This document shows positions 39,536-48,013 of a stretch of 64,000 nt of DNA, in pieces. How positions within the stretch are numbered: position 1 is the stretch's first letter; each line of letters opens with the position of its first letter. The stretch is taken from contig NZ_JAQZAM010000004.1 in assembly GCF_028737215.1 (NCBI RefSeq), positions 307,669 to 371,668 of the forward strand, in the 5' to 3' direction. The position numbers and the translations under genes were made by a program. Below the pieces are notes generated by a model, which was given only the letters and a program-made list of their open reading frames with translations, did no database searches and had not been told where the DNA came from. This DNA is from Actinomycetospora chibensis (GTDB lineage Bacteria; Actinomycetota; Actinomycetes; Mycobacteriales; Pseudonocardiaceae).

Positions 39536-41200
39536 ATGAGGGCCAGCGATCTGTTCATGCGTTGTCTCGAGGCCGAGGGCGTCGAATACGTCTTCGGGGT
39601 TCCCGGTGAGGAGAACGCCGACCTCCTCATGTCGATGCGCGAGTCCTCGGTGCGGTTCGTGCCGACGCATCACGAGGCCGGCGCCGCCTTCATGGCCGAC
39701 GTCTACGGCCGCTTGACCGGCCGTCCCGGCGTGTGCCTGTCGACGCTCGGGCCGGGCGCGTCGAACCTGGTCACCGGCGTCGCCAACGCGAACATGGACA
39801 ACTCCCCGGTCGTGGCGATCACCGGGCAGGGTGCGACGACGCGCCTGCACAAGGAATCGCACCAGGCGATGAACGTGGTCAACATGTTCACGCCGATCAC
39901 GAAGTGGACGACGTCGCTGCGCGACGAGTCGACGATCCCCGAGGTCATCCGCAAGGCGTTCAAGCTGGCGGTGGCCGAGAAGCCCGGCGCCACCCACGTG
40001 GAGCTGCCCGAGGACATCGCCAAGCACGAGATCGAGGGCGCCGCCCCGATCGTGCCGCCCGAGAAGGTCCGCCGGCCCGTGCCGGACGAGAAGAGCATCC
40101 AGGCCGCCCTCGACCTCATCGCCCGCGCCGAGCGCCCCGTGCTGCTCGTCGGTCAGGGCTGCGTCCGCACCCGCGTGAGCCGCCAGCTGCAGCGCTTCGT
40201 CGAGTCCACCGGCATCTACGCCGGCATGACCTTCATGGGCAAGGGCGCGCTGTCCGACCGCCACGAGCGCAGCCTCTACGCCGTCGGGCTCGGCTCGCGC
40301 GACTACGTCACCGAGGTGTTCGAGGCCGCCGACCTGGTCATCGCCGTCGGCTACGACATGGTCGAGTGGCCGCCCGCCCGCTGGAACATCGGGCGCACCA
40401 AGCGGCTCCTGCACATCGACTTCGACCCCGCCGAGGTCGACGACGCCTACCGGCCCACCGTCGAGATCGTCGGCGACGTCGCCGCCACGCTCTGGGCCAT
40501 CAACGAGGGCCTCACCGAGGAGCACCACTACCCCGACATCGACCTGCACCGCCGGGTCCGCCGGTCGCTCACCGAGGAGATCACCGAGGCGGGGGCGGGC
40601 GCCGAGTCCGAGACCGGCGACTTCCCGATGAAGCCGCAGCGGATCCTCGCCGACCTGCGCGCGGAGATGGACGACGAGGACGTCCTGATCAGCGACGTCG
40701 GCGCGCACAAGATGTGGGTGGCGCGGCACTACCCGACCTACGCGCCGAACTCCTGCATCATCTCCAACGGCTTCTGCTCGATGGGGATCGCGGTGCCGGG
40801 CGGTGTGTCGGCGGCGCTCGTCTCGCCGGAGCGTCGCGTGGTCGCCCTCTCCGGCGACGGCGGCTTCATGATGAACATGGCCGAGCTCGCCACCGCGACG
40901 CGTCTGGGGGTCGCCCCGGTCAACGTGGTGTGGGAGGACAACGACTACGGGCTGATCTCCTGGAAGCAGGAGGTCGAGTTCGGCCACCATTTCGGCACCG
41001 AGTTCACGACCCCGGACCTCGTGACGATCTCCGAGGGCCTCGGGTGCCACGCCCGGCGCATCGGCTCGGCCGACGAGTTCCGCCCGGCGCTCAAGGAGGC
41101 GTTCGACCGTCGCGACAAGCCGTCGGTGATCGTCGTCCCCGTCGACTACACCGAGAACGTGAAGCTCACCAAGCGCCTGGGGCAGCTCATCGCCCGCTAG
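39536..41200 (+). CDS. ThDP-dependent acetolactate synthase-like enzyme
   Basis: The 554-residue protein has the ThDP glutamate E47 in PTHHEAGAAFMADVYGR, STLGPGASNLVTGVANANMDN, and the ThDP-Mg motif GDGGFMMNMAELATATRLGVAPVNVVWEDNDYG. The acetolactate synthase large-subunit family fits best; no small subunit lies nearby, so a catabolic AlsS-type enzyme or another carboligase such as a sulfo- or hydroxy-acid lyase is possible. ATG at 39536 starts the conserved MRASDLFMRCLEAEGVEYVFGVPGEEN. It is followed by a hairpin and a separate regulator gene. Confidence 0.85.
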   Translation: MRASDLFMRCLEAEGVEYVFGVPGEENADLLMSMRESSVRFVPTHHEAGAAFMADVYGRLTGRPGVCLSTLGPGASNLVTGVANANMDNSPVVAITGQGATTRLHKESHQAMNVVNMFTPITKWTTSLRDESTIPEVIRKAFKLAVAEKPGATHVELPEDIAKHEIEGAAPIVPPEKVRRPVPDEKSIQAALDLIARAERPVLLVGQGCVRTRVSRQLQRFVESTGIYAGMTFMGKGALSDRHERSLYAVGLGSRDYVTEVFEAADLVIAVGYDMVEWPPARWNIGRTKRLLHIDFDPAEVDDAYRPTVEIVGDVAATLWAINEGLTEEHHYPDIDLHRRVRRSLTEEITEAGAGAESETGDFPMKPQRILADLRAEMDDEDVLISDVGAHKMWVARHYPTYAPNSCIISNGFCSMGIAVPGGVSAALVSPERRVVALSGDGGFMMNMAELATATRLGVAPVNVVWEDNDYGLISWKQEVEFGHHFGTEFTTPDLVTISEGLGCHARRIGSADEFRPALKEAFDRRDKPSVIVVPVDYTENVKLTKRLGQLIAR

Positions 41201-41228
41201 AGGCGGTGGGACGGGGGCCGTGACGGTG

Positions 41229-41252
41229 CCCACGGGCTGGTCCGCCCGTGGG
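41229..41252 (+). terminator. hairpin after the acetolactate-synthase-like gene
   Basis: CCCACGGGC (41229-41237) pairs perfectly with GCCCGTGGG (41244-41252) over the loop TGGTCC. It lies 28 bp past the stop. No T tract. Likely terminator. Confidence 0.6.
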
Positions 41253-41330
41253 ACCTGGACGTTGCGCGAAGCCGCGGGTCGCGGATACTTCCGCAGAACC
41301 CGTCCACGCCGATCCCGTGAAGGTGCCGCG

Positions 41331-42086
41331 ATGACCATCGACAGCCCGTCGGACTCCGGCGAGATCGACGGGGGTCTCGTGACGGCGTTCGTCGGCCTCG
41401 CCGACGCGCTGTTCGCCGTCGATCGCGACGCCGGGGTGGTGGGTGTCGTGGAGCGGGTGATCGATGCCGCGCGGTCGATCGTGCCGGGGGCCGACGTCGT
41501 CTCGGCCGTCCTGCGCGGGCCCGACGGCCGGCTGGACACCGTCGCGTTCAGCCACCCGGCGGCGCAGAAGGCCGACGGGCTGCAGGACGAGGCCGGCGAA
41601 GGACCCAGCCACACGGCGATGCACAGCTCCGGGGTCGGCGCGGCCATGGGCCATCTGAGCGGCAGCGACCCGTCGTGGCCCGCGTTCGCGGAGCGGGCCG
41701 CCGGCGAGCTCGGCCTCCACGCGGTGCTCTCCACCGGCATGTTCCCCGGAGGAGCGCCGCCGCGCTTCGGCGCCCTGAACTTCTACTCGTGGTCGCCCGA
41801 CGGCCTCGACGACGCCGACCGCGACATGGCGCTGGTCCTCGCGGCCCACGCCGCGACGGCGATCTCCGCGGTGCAGGCCCGTACGGCCCACGAGCTGCGC
41901 GAGTCCCAGCTCCAGGAGGCCCTCAGGAGCCGTGACGTGATCGGCCAGGCCAAGGGCGTGCTCATGGAACGCCGCGGCCTGGACGCCGACGAGGCGTTCG
42001 ACGTCCTGCGCCGCACCTCGCAGGATCTCAACGTCAAGCTCCGCGACGTCGCCGAGACCCTCGTGACCCGGCGAGCGGAGCTGTAG
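41331..42086 (+). CDS. GAF-ANTAR domain RNA-binding regulator
   Basis: The 251-residue protein has a GAF sensor domain (about 15-175) and a C-terminal ANTAR domain (about 190-250: SRDVIGQAKGVLMERRGLDADEAFDVLRRTSQDLNVKLRDVAETL). ANTAR proteins bind paired hexaloop hairpins in RNA and prevent termination. The ligand of the GAF domain is unknown. A paralogue lies at 60635-61489. ATG at 41331 has AAGGTG 6 bp upstream and was chosen over the frame opening at 41220. Confidence 0.88.
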   Translation: MTIDSPSDSGEIDGGLVTAFVGLADALFAVDRDAGVVGVVERVIDAARSIVPGADVVSAVLRGPDGRLDTVAFSHPAAQKADGLQDEAGEGPSHTAMHSSGVGAAMGHLSGSDPSWPAFAERAAGELGLHAVLSTGMFPGGAPPRFGALNFYSWSPDGLDDADRDMALVLAAHAATAISAVQARTAHELRESQLQEALRSRDVIGQAKGVLMERRGLDADEAFDVLRRTSQDLNVKLRDVAETLVTRRAEL

Positions 42087-42091
42087 GGCCC

Positions 42092-43378
42092 TCACCAGGT
42101 GACGGGCAGCTCGTCGAGCCCTCCGGTGAGGCGCTCGGTGTGCAGGGTGAGGGCGTCGGGCTCGACGGCGAGGCGCAGCTGGGGCAGCCGATTGAAGATC
42201 GTCGCGAGGCCCACGCGCAGCTCGGTGCGGGCCAGGCTCGCGCCGATGCAGAAGTGCGGGCCGTGCCCGAACGACAGGTGCGGGTTCGGGCTCCGGTCGG
42301 GGTCGAACGCACCGGCGGCGTCGAAGGCGCTCTCGTCGCGGTTGGCGGCGCTGGTGACGATGACGACGCCGTCGCCGGTCGCGATGGTGACCTCCTCGTC
42401 GCCCTCGCCGACCGTGACGTCCTCGTGCGCGTAGCGCAGCAGCCCCATCCCGCCGGGCTCGGCGAGTCGCAGGACCTCCTCGACGACCGCGTCGACCGAT
42501 CCGTCGGGGTCGGCGACGAGCCGGTCCCGGACCTCGGGGTTCACCAGCAGCAGCACGACGCCGAGCGAGAGCCGGTTGACCGTCGTCTCGTGCCCGGCGA
42601 AGAGCAGCCCGACGGTCAGCTCCGCCAGGCGCGCGTCGGTGAGTCGCGGGTCGTGGGCCTGCGCGGCGACGAGGTCGGAGATGACGTCCTCGCCGGGCTC
42701 GGCGCGCTTCGCCTCGGCCAGCTGGGCGGTGTAGCGCTCGAACTCGGCGCGCGCCACGGCCGGGTCGTCACCGGTCAGCGTCGCCATGCGCTCGGAGAGG
42801 CCCTTGAAGTAGACGCGGTCCTCGACCGGCACGCCCAGCAGCTCGCAGATCACGAAGATCGGGAGCGGGACGGAGAACCCGGCGTGCAGGTCGACGGGGT
42901 CGGAGCCGCCGTCGTGCGCGGCGACGAGGCCGTCGACGAGACCCTCGGCGAGCTCGGCGACCCGGTCGTGCAGGCGCCGCATGCGCTTGGCGGAGAAGGC
43001 CGGCGTGAGCAGCCGGCGCATCGAGGTGTGGTCGGCGTCCTCGTGCTCGTGGTCGCCGCTGGGCCCGGCCATGACGCCGGCGTCGGAGACGCGCGCGGCC
43101 TCCTCCGGCTTCGGGTGGGAGCGCCCGAGGCGCCTGTCGGCGAAGAGGGTCCGGGCCTCCTCGTACCGCGACACCAGCCACACGATGTCGCCCGCGGGCG
43201 TGCGCACCCGCGTCACCGGACCGGCCGCGCGCAGGCGCTCGTAGAGCGGGGAGATGCGCAGGACGCCCTCACGGGCGAAGGGGAGCTGCGGCAGGGCGGC
43301 GTCGTCGTCGTGCACGGTCGAGGTGGTGATGGTGGTCGGCTCGTGCGTGGACGGCTCGTGGGTGGACGCACTGGTCAC
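42092..43378 (-). CDS. cytochrome P450
   Basis: The 428-residue bacterial class I P450 has C377 in FGHGPHFCIGASLARTEL as haem ligand, the I-helix LLFAGHETTVNRLS for O2 activation and EEVLRLAEPG (ExxR). It needs an external ferredoxin and reductase, not found nearby. Substrate unknown. Its GTG overlaps the PadR stop as GTGA, so it is transcribed from the PadR promoter. A His/Glu/Thr-rich N-terminus (STHEPSTHEPTT) comes from a small repeat. Confidence 0.93.
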   Translation of the reverse strand: MTSASTHEPSTHEPTTITTSTVHDDDAALPQLPFAREGVLRISPLYERLRAAGPVTRVRTPAGDIVWLVSRYEEARTLFADRRLGRSHPKPEEAARVSDAGVMAGPSGDHEHEDADHTSMRRLLTPAFSAKRMRRLHDRVAELAEGLVDGLVAAHDGGSDPVDLHAGFSVPLPIFVICELLGVPVEDRVYFKGLSERMATLTGDDPAVARAEFERYTAQLAEAKRAEPGEDVISDLVAAQAHDPRLTDARLAELTVGLLFAGHETTVNRLSLGVVLLLVNPEVRDRLVADPDGSVDAVVEEVLRLAEPGGMGLLRYAHEDVTVGEGDEEVTIATGDGVVIVTSAANRDESAFDAAGAFDPDRSPNPHLSFGHGPHFCIGASLARTELRVGLATIFNRLPQLRLAVEPDALTLHTERLTGGLDELPVTW

Positions 43379-43923
43379 GGCATCTCCTCGGTGGGGTCGT
43401 CGGCCCGGTGGGTGAGGCGGTCCAGCCAGCCCTGCTCCTCGCGGATGCGGCGCAGGACCTCGTCGAGCACGAGGGCGGCCCAGGGGTCGCTCGCGCCGAT
43501 GGTGGTGTCGGCCGGTGCTGTCGCCTCCGCCAGCCCGGCGAGCCGCGTCCGGCGCTCCGCGAGCACCCGGCTCCGGGCCGCGAGCACGCCACGGCGCTCG
43601 GACGGGGTCAGGCGGCCGAAGCCGGCCAGGCGCGCGAGGAACTCCGCCTCGTCGCCGGCGAGCTCGTCGGGCAGGTCGGCCAGCTGGTCGTGCAGGAGCT
43701 CGCGGCCGACGTCGGTGAGCGTGTAGACGTGCCGGGCGGGGCGGCCGTCCTGCGGTTCGAGCGTGCGCGTCACCGCGCCCGCCTCCCCGAAGCGCTTGAG
43801 CGCCGGGTACAGCGAGTTGTTGTGCAGCTTGATCCCCGTCGCCGCCTCCACCCGCCGGCGCAGCTCGTAGCCGTGCGACGGGCGGCGGGCGAGCTGGCTC
43901 AGCAACAGCACGTCCACCCACAC
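43375..43923 (-). CDS. PadR family transcriptional regulator
   Basis: The 182-residue protein has the PadR winged helix at the N-terminus (LLLSQLARRPSHGYELRRRVEAATGIKLHNNSLYPALKRFGEAGAV) and the C-terminal dimerisation helices. PadR proteins repress until bound by phenolic or other small ligands. A perfect inverted repeat lies directly upstream (43925-43941), suggesting autorepression and control of the coupled P450. GTG start two bases from that site implies a leaderless or very short leader mRNA. Confidence 0.88.
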   Translation of the reverse strand: MWVDVLLLSQLARRPSHGYELRRRVEAATGIKLHNNSLYPALKRFGEAGAVTRTLEPQDGRPARHVYTLTDVGRELLHDQLADLPDELAGDEAEFLARLAGFGRLTPSERRGVLAARSRVLAERRTRLAGLAEATAPADTTIGASDPWAALVLDEVLRRIREEQGWLDRLTHRADDPTEEMP

Positions 43924-43924
43924 A

Positions 43925-43941
43925 TAGGTCAGCGTGACCTA
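43925..43941. promoter_or_regulatory. palindromic operator TAGGTCA-GCG-TGACCTA before padR
   Basis: Two perfect 7-bp arms with a 3-bp centre sit immediately upstream of the PadR start and inside the divergent region with the SDR gene. A repressor dimer here would block the padR-P450 promoter. Confidence 0.6.
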
Positions 43942-44048
43942 GGTACGTCTGACACGCCACTCGACGTGAACTTCTCGGCACCACGGGTCACGGCCGGGCG
44001 ACCGGGTAACCGGGCCTCGTCCAGCGTTCAACCGTTCGAGGAGGACTC

Positions 44049-44822
44049 GTGGCCGAGGGCCGTTTCACGGGCAAGGTCGTCGTCGTCACCGGCGGGGGCT
44101 CGGGCATCGGCGCCGCCACCGCGCACCGCTTCGGCGCCGAGGGCGCCACGGTGGTCATCGCCGGACGCACGCAGGAGAAGCTCGACAAGGTCGTCGCGGA
44201 CGCCCCGCAGGGTGCGACGATGGTGGCGCGTGCCGCGGACACGTCCGACTGCGCCGCGATCACGGCCCTGATCGACGACGTGGCCCGCGAGTACGGCCGC
44301 GTCGACACCCTGGTCAACAACGCCGCGATCGCGCGCCCCGGCACGGTCGAGGACCTCGACGTGGAGACGTTCCGCGAGGTCATGGCGATCGACGTCGAGG
44401 GCGTCTTCCACGCCTCGAAGGCCGTTCTGCCCCACCTGCGCGCGGTCGGCGGAAGCATCGTCAACGTCGGCTCGGTGTCCGGTCTCGCCGGCGACTGGGG
44501 GATGGCCGCCTACAACGCGGCCAAGGGCGCGGTCACCAACCTGACCAACGCCATGGCGCTCGACCACGGGCAGGAGGGCATCCGCGTCAACGCGGTGCAC
44601 CCGAGCCTGACCGCCACCGAGATGAGCGAGGGCGTCCGGGAGGACGACGAGAACATGGCCGCCTTCCGCGCCCGGATCCCGATCGGTCGCCCGGCCGAGC
44701 CCGCCGAGGTCGCCGACGTGATCGCGTTCCTCGCGAGCCACGACGCGCGCTTCGTCAACGGCGCGCACATCCCCGTCGACGGCGGGCTGGGCGCCTCGAA
44801 CGGTCAGCCCAACATGAGCTGA
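44049..44822 (+). CDS. short-chain dehydrogenase/reductase
   Basis: The 257-residue classical SDR has the nucleotide motif TGGGSGIG at residue 13, NNAA near 88, the catalytic Ser in VGSVSG and Y-x-x-x-K in YNAAKGA. It ends in the usual VNGAHIPVDGG. The NAD or NADP preference and substrate are not clear. GAGGAGG lies 6 bp before the GTG. It is divergent from padR-P450 across 125 bp and may be controlled with them. Confidence 0.9.
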   Translation: MAEGRFTGKVVVVTGGGSGIGAATAHRFGAEGATVVIAGRTQEKLDKVVADAPQGATMVARAADTSDCAAITALIDDVAREYGRVDTLVNNAAIARPGTVEDLDVETFREVMAIDVEGVFHASKAVLPHLRAVGGSIVNVGSVSGLAGDWGMAAYNAAKGAVTNLTNAMALDHGQEGIRVNAVHPSLTATEMSEGVREDDENMAAFRARIPIGRPAEPAEVADVIAFLASHDARFVNGAHIPVDGGLGASNGQPNMS

Positions 44823-44842
44823 ACCATGACGTCGGGCGGGGA

Positions 44843-45262
44843 TCAGACCTGGAGCAGCGTGCGCCAGACCCGCCCGGCGCCGCGTCCCTGCAGCACCGAG
44901 TGGACGGTGACGCCGCGGTCGGCGTCGGAGCGGCCCGCCCCGATCACCGGCTCGACGTCCTGGCCCATCAGCCGGGCCGGCGGCAGCGCGGAGCCGCGCG
45001 GGCGGTGCAGCGACACGCGGTGCCGGCGCCCGCCCACGGTGACGCGCAGGCCGGCCGCGCCCTCGTACCAGGGGAACGCCAGCCGCTCGATCGCGCCGAG
45101 CGGCGCGTCGAAGACCACGCCCTCGCCCGTCACCAGACGGAGCCGACCGGCGTAGAGGCTCAGCACCCCCGGCTCGTTGGTCAGCCCCCGGAGCAACCAG
45201 GCCGGCGTCGCGTACGACGGGGCGAGGTGGGTGGGGCTGGCGGGCGTGAGATGCGTGGTCAC
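44843..45262 (-). CDS. hypothetical protein
   Basis: I do not recognise this 139-residue protein. It looks like a small beta-rich domain (GVLSLYAGRLRLVTGEGVVFDAPLGAIERLAFPWYEGAAGLRVTVGGRRHRVSLHRP), reminiscent of GRAM/PH-like folds, with no signal or membrane helix. GTG start; GGAGG lies 10 bp upstream. It follows usp on the same strand after 98 bp. Confidence 0.6.
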   Translation of the reverse strand: MTTHLTPASPTHLAPSYATPAWLLRGLTNEPGVLSLYAGRLRLVTGEGVVFDAPLGAIERLAFPWYEGAAGLRVTVGGRRHRVSLHRPRGSALPPARLMGQDVEPVIGAGRSDADRGVTVHSVLQGRGAGRVWRTLLQV

Positions 45263-45360
45263 GGCGACCTCGGAGGCAGGGCTGGAGCGGCGACCAGAAT
45301 GACTGTAGGTGAAGTGCCGCCGGCATCACTGGTACACATGGGTGATGAGGCGCCGAACGG

Positions 45361-45804
45361 CTAGGGAACGACGGTGACCGGCCACTTCCCGGCCCGCACC
45401 AGACGACCCGCCAGCGACCCGACGATCCGGTGCCCGGCCTTCGCCGACGCACCGACCACGACCCCGTCGACCCGACGCTCGTCGGCCAGCCGCACGATCT
45501 CCGTATAGGGGTCGCCCGCGACCTGCACGAGCTCCCCGGTGAGCGACAGGTCCTCGAGGTACCGCCGTGCCTGGGCCTGGACGTCCGTCGCGAGGTCCTG
45601 GGCGGTCTCGCTGAGCACGGCCAGCGCGCCGGGGGCCATCGCCGCCATCGCCGGCGTGGTCGCCACCGTCACCACCAGCAGGTGTGCGTGCTGTCGCCGG
45701 GCCAGCCCGGCGGCGTAGGCGCCGGCCCGCAGCGAGGTGATGGAGCCGTCGACCGCGGTGAGGATGGTGCCGGGGCCGTCGGTCCCGAGCTCGAAGCCCG
45801 TCAT
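45361..45804 (-). CDS. universal stress protein (UspA family)
   Basis: The 147-residue single Usp domain opens with ILTAVDGSITSLRAGAYAAGLAR and ends with GVVVGASAKAGHRIVGSLAGRLVRAGKWPVTVVP, carrying a G-x2-G-x9-G-S-like ATP loop with changes (GASAKAG...GSL). It is a stress-response protein of uncertain action. It lies 26 bp after the Dabb gene on the same strand. Confidence 0.88.
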   Translation of the reverse strand: MTGFELGTDGPGTILTAVDGSITSLRAGAYAAGLARRQHAHLLVVTVATTPAMAAMAPGALAVLSETAQDLATDVQAQARRYLEDLSLTGELVQVAGDPYTEIVRLADERRVDGVVVGASAKAGHRIVGSLAGRLVRAGKWPVTVVP

Positions 45805-45830
45805 CCCCCCGATCCTGCTCCGGGGTCGGC

Positions 45831-46139
45831 CTACCCGGCGAACTGGACCGCCGTGCGCTGGCCCACCCTGTGCGCGATCTGCTCGGTGATGATCCGCCGG
45901 TGCTCCGGGTGATCGCGGTAGACGGCGAAGGCGTCGACGTCGTCGAACACCCCGACTACGGCGAAATCGGCGTTGCCGGTGGCGATCCCGGCGTCGCGCC
46001 CGCAGCTCCACGACCGCAGCCCCGGGAGGTCGGCGTCGGCGATGAACCGCCGCAGGGCGTCGGCGATGCCGTCGACGACCGCGGGGTCCTCGGCCGCGTC
46101 GCCGGTCCAGGAGAAGGTGACGACGTGCGTGAAGCTCAT
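45831..46139 (-). CDS. Dabb-domain stress-responsive alpha/beta barrel protein
   Basis: The 102-residue protein matches the Dabb family (THVVTFSW at the start, then FAVVGVFDDVDAFAVYRDHPEHRRI), a dimeric ferredoxin-like barrel found in stress proteins and some cyclases. Activity unknown. ATG at 46139 was chosen over an upstream ATG at 46169 because the family begins at this point. It is divergent from the M24 peptidase gene by 38 bp. Confidence 0.82.
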   Translation of the reverse strand: MSFTHVVTFSWTGDAAEDPAVVDGIADALRRFIADADLPGLRSWSCGRDAGIATGNADFAVVGVFDDVDAFAVYRDHPEHRRIITEQIAHRVGQRTAVQFAG

Positions 46140-46177
46140 GCCGAGCATCCTGCCCGTCAGTCCGCCCAACGGGCAGG

Positions 46178-46894
46178 ATGCAGGACATGAGCGCCGCCAC
46201 CGGGACCGACGAGGACGAGCGCGCGCGGGAGCTGATCGAGGCCGAGAAGAAGGCGGTCGCGCTGTTCGAGGAGGTCCTCCGGCGCGGGCTCGTGGGGCCG
46301 GGCCGCACCGAGAAGCAGGTCAGCGACGACGTCCGCGACCTCGGGGCGGAGCTCTTCGGCACCGACAAGCACTGGCACAAGCGGGTCGTGCGCGCCGGCG
46401 AGAACACGCTGCGGCCGTACCAGGACAACCCGCCGGACCGCGTCATCGCCGACGACGACATCGTGTTCCTGGATTTCGGGCCCATTTTCGAGGCCTGGGA
46501 GGCCGATGTCGGGCGCACGTTCGTGCTCGGCGACGACCCGCACAAGCATCGCCTCGCGGCCGACCTCGACGAGGTGTTCGAGGCCGGGCGCGCGTTCTTC
46601 GAGGCCCACCCGGACGTCACGGCCGCGCAGCTCTACGCCGAGATGTGTGACCTCGCGCAGGCCCGGGGCTGGGAGTTCGGCGGATGGCACTCCGGGCACC
46701 TCGTCGGCGAGTTCCCGCACGAGCACATCGACACCGAGCGGGTGCACAGCTACATCACCGAGGCCAACGACCTGGTGATGCGCACCGTCGACGCCTCCGG
46801 GCGGCGGGCGCACTGGATCCTCGAGGTGCACCTCGTCGACCGCGAGCGGGGCATCGGCGGGTTCTGCGAGCAGCTGCTCAGCCTGCGCCGCTGA
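46178..46894 (+). CDS. M24 family metallopeptidase (creatinase/prolidase fold)
   Basis: The 238-residue pita-bread domain has the metal ligands DFGP...DVGRT (Asp pair), GWHSGHLVGEFPHE (His) and late ILEVHL (Glu). It lacks the N-terminal domain of full prolidases, so it is a stand-alone M24 peptidase or creatinase-like hydrolase. The real substrate is unknown. Two ATGs, 46178 and 46187, are possible starts and neither has a good ribosome site. After the stop, 210 bp (46895-47104) hold no intact gene. Confidence 0.82.
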   Translation: MQDMSAATGTDEDERARELIEAEKKAVALFEEVLRRGLVGPGRTEKQVSDDVRDLGAELFGTDKHWHKRVVRAGENTLRPYQDNPPDRVIADDDIVFLDFGPIFEAWEADVGRTFVLGDDPHKHRLAADLDEVFEAGRAFFEAHPDVTAAQLYAEMCDLAQARGWEFGGWHSGHLVGEFPHEHIDTERVHSYITEANDLVMRTVDASGRRAHWILEVHLVDRERGIGGFCEQLLSLRR

Positions 46895-47104
46895 CGGCGG
46901 GGTGCGCGTCGCCGGGCGCGCTCGGGGGTGATCCCGAAGTCGAGCAGCCCCACGGCGCCGGCGTCGATGTGGATGGTGCGCGCGGCGACCACGGCCGGTT
47001 GAGCACGGCCTGGTCGCGGCCAGGATCATCGTGGTGGCCACGGGACTCCTCCCCTGTCGCGCCCCTGTCGCGCGGTGCCACGTCCTCCGTGCTGGAGTGG
47101 ACCG

Positions 47105-47527
47105 GTGAGTGCGCCCACGGACCTCTCCGCCCTCGGCGACGAGCCCTTCGTCTCCCTGACGACCTACCGGCGCAACGGTGAGGCCGTGTCGACGCCGGTG
47201 TGGGTGGCCCGGGACGGCGACGACGCGAGTGTCCTCGTCGTCATCACGGGAGCGGCCAGCGGGAAGGTCAAGCGGGTGCGCCGCGACCCCCGTGTCGTCC
47301 TGCGGCCCTGTGACCGGCGGGGCACCGTCGCGCCGGACGCCCCGAGCGCCGAGGGGCGGGCCGAGGTCGTCGACGATCCCGACGCGCAGGAGGGCCCGCG
47401 GCGGGCGCTCGCGGCGAAGTACGGCGTCCAGTGGCGTCTGGTCTCGCTGCTCGGGCTGGTCGGGCGCGTGGCGCAGCTCCTGGGCCGGGCGCCCGGACAG
47501 CGGGTCATCCTCCGGCTGCGCGACTGA
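47105..47527 (+). CDS. PPOX-class F420-dependent oxidoreductase
   Basis: The 140-residue protein matches the Rv-type PPOX family: FVSLTTYRRNGEAVSTPVWVARDGD and ITGAASGKVKRVRRDPRVVLRPCDRRG, with R-x-G-x3-TPVW contacts used by F420/flavin enzymes. Substrate unknown. GTG at 47105 was chosen over 47075 because the family starts here. Its stop touches the stop of the facing MerR gene (TGATCA). Confidence 0.82.
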   Translation: MSAPTDLSALGDEPFVSLTTYRRNGEAVSTPVWVARDGDDASVLVVITGAASGKVKRVRRDPRVVLRPCDRRGTVAPDAPSAEGRAEVVDDPDAQEGPRRALAAKYGVQWRLVSLLGLVGRVAQLLGRAPGQRVILRLRD

Positions 47528-47893
47528 TCAGCGCCGGTCGTCGCGCAGTCGGTCGAGGTCCGCGCGGGCCTCGTCGCGCTCGGCGCGGGCCTCGTCGCGC
47601 TCGGCCCGGGCGTCCTGCAGGTCGCGCCGGGCGTCGGCGAGGTCGCCCTGCAGGGTGAGGATCGACGCCGCGCCGGCGATGGTGTGGCCCTCGTCGGCGA
47701 GCTCGCGCACGCGCGCGGCGAAGTCGACCTGGCGTCGTGAGTAGCGCCGCTGCCCGCCGTCCGACCGGTGGGGGTGGAGCAGGTCGGCGGCGTCGAGGCT
47801 GCGCAGGAACGCCGGCGCGACGCCGATGAGGTCGGCGGCCTGCCCGATCGTCAGGGCCGGGTAGTCGTGGTCGTCGAGGCGTTCGACGCCCAT
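47528..47893 (-). CDS. MerR family regulator with C-terminal heptad coiled coil, HspR-like
   Basis: The 121-residue protein has a MerR-type winged helix (LTIGQAADLIGVAPAFLRSLDAADLLHPHRSDGGQRRYSRRQVDFAARVRELADEG) and a long charged coiled coil. The coil contains RAERDEA heptads repeated in tandem, encoded by a 21-bp duplication around 47575-47616. Its place behind hsp20 suggests it represses that gene as HspR does for dnaK in other actinomycetes; that is inference. GAGAGGAAGG lies 6 bp before the ATG. Confidence 0.83.
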   Translation of the reverse strand: MGVERLDDHDYPALTIGQAADLIGVAPAFLRSLDAADLLHPHRSDGGQRRYSRRQVDFAARVRELADEGHTIAGAASILTLQGDLADARRDLQDARAERDEARAERDEARADLDRLRDDRR

Positions 47894-47953
47894 GGTGGCC
47901 TTCCTCTCGGTGCACCGACCGCCGGGGCGCGGACCGCCGGGGCGCGGACGTGC

Positions 47954-47987
47954 GCGAGCACCCGCCGGGGGCCCGGCGGGTGCTCGC
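47954..47987 (-). terminator. long hairpin between hsp20 and the MerR gene
   Basis: GCGAGCACCCGCCGGG (47954-47969) is the exact complement of CCCGGCGGGTGCTCGC (47972-47987), with two bases between. It lies 27 bp after the hsp20 stop and 61 bp before the MerR start. It probably ends or partly blocks hsp20 transcripts. Two direct copies of GACCGCCGGGGCGCG lie beside it. Confidence 0.7.
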
Positions 47988-48013
47988 GGCTGGGGAGACG
48001 GTTCGGACGGTGA

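Noticed and set aside
41201..41330. Possible ANTAR target of two hairpins with six-base loops (TGGTCC and ATACTT)
   Set aside because: Neither loop has the A1 and G4 pattern required, and the second stem has only four pairs.
46750..46992. 80-residue minus-strand ORF after the M24 peptidase gene
   Set aside because: Half of it lies antisense to the peptidase. Only its first 25 residues look protein-like, so I report it only as a possible broken gene.
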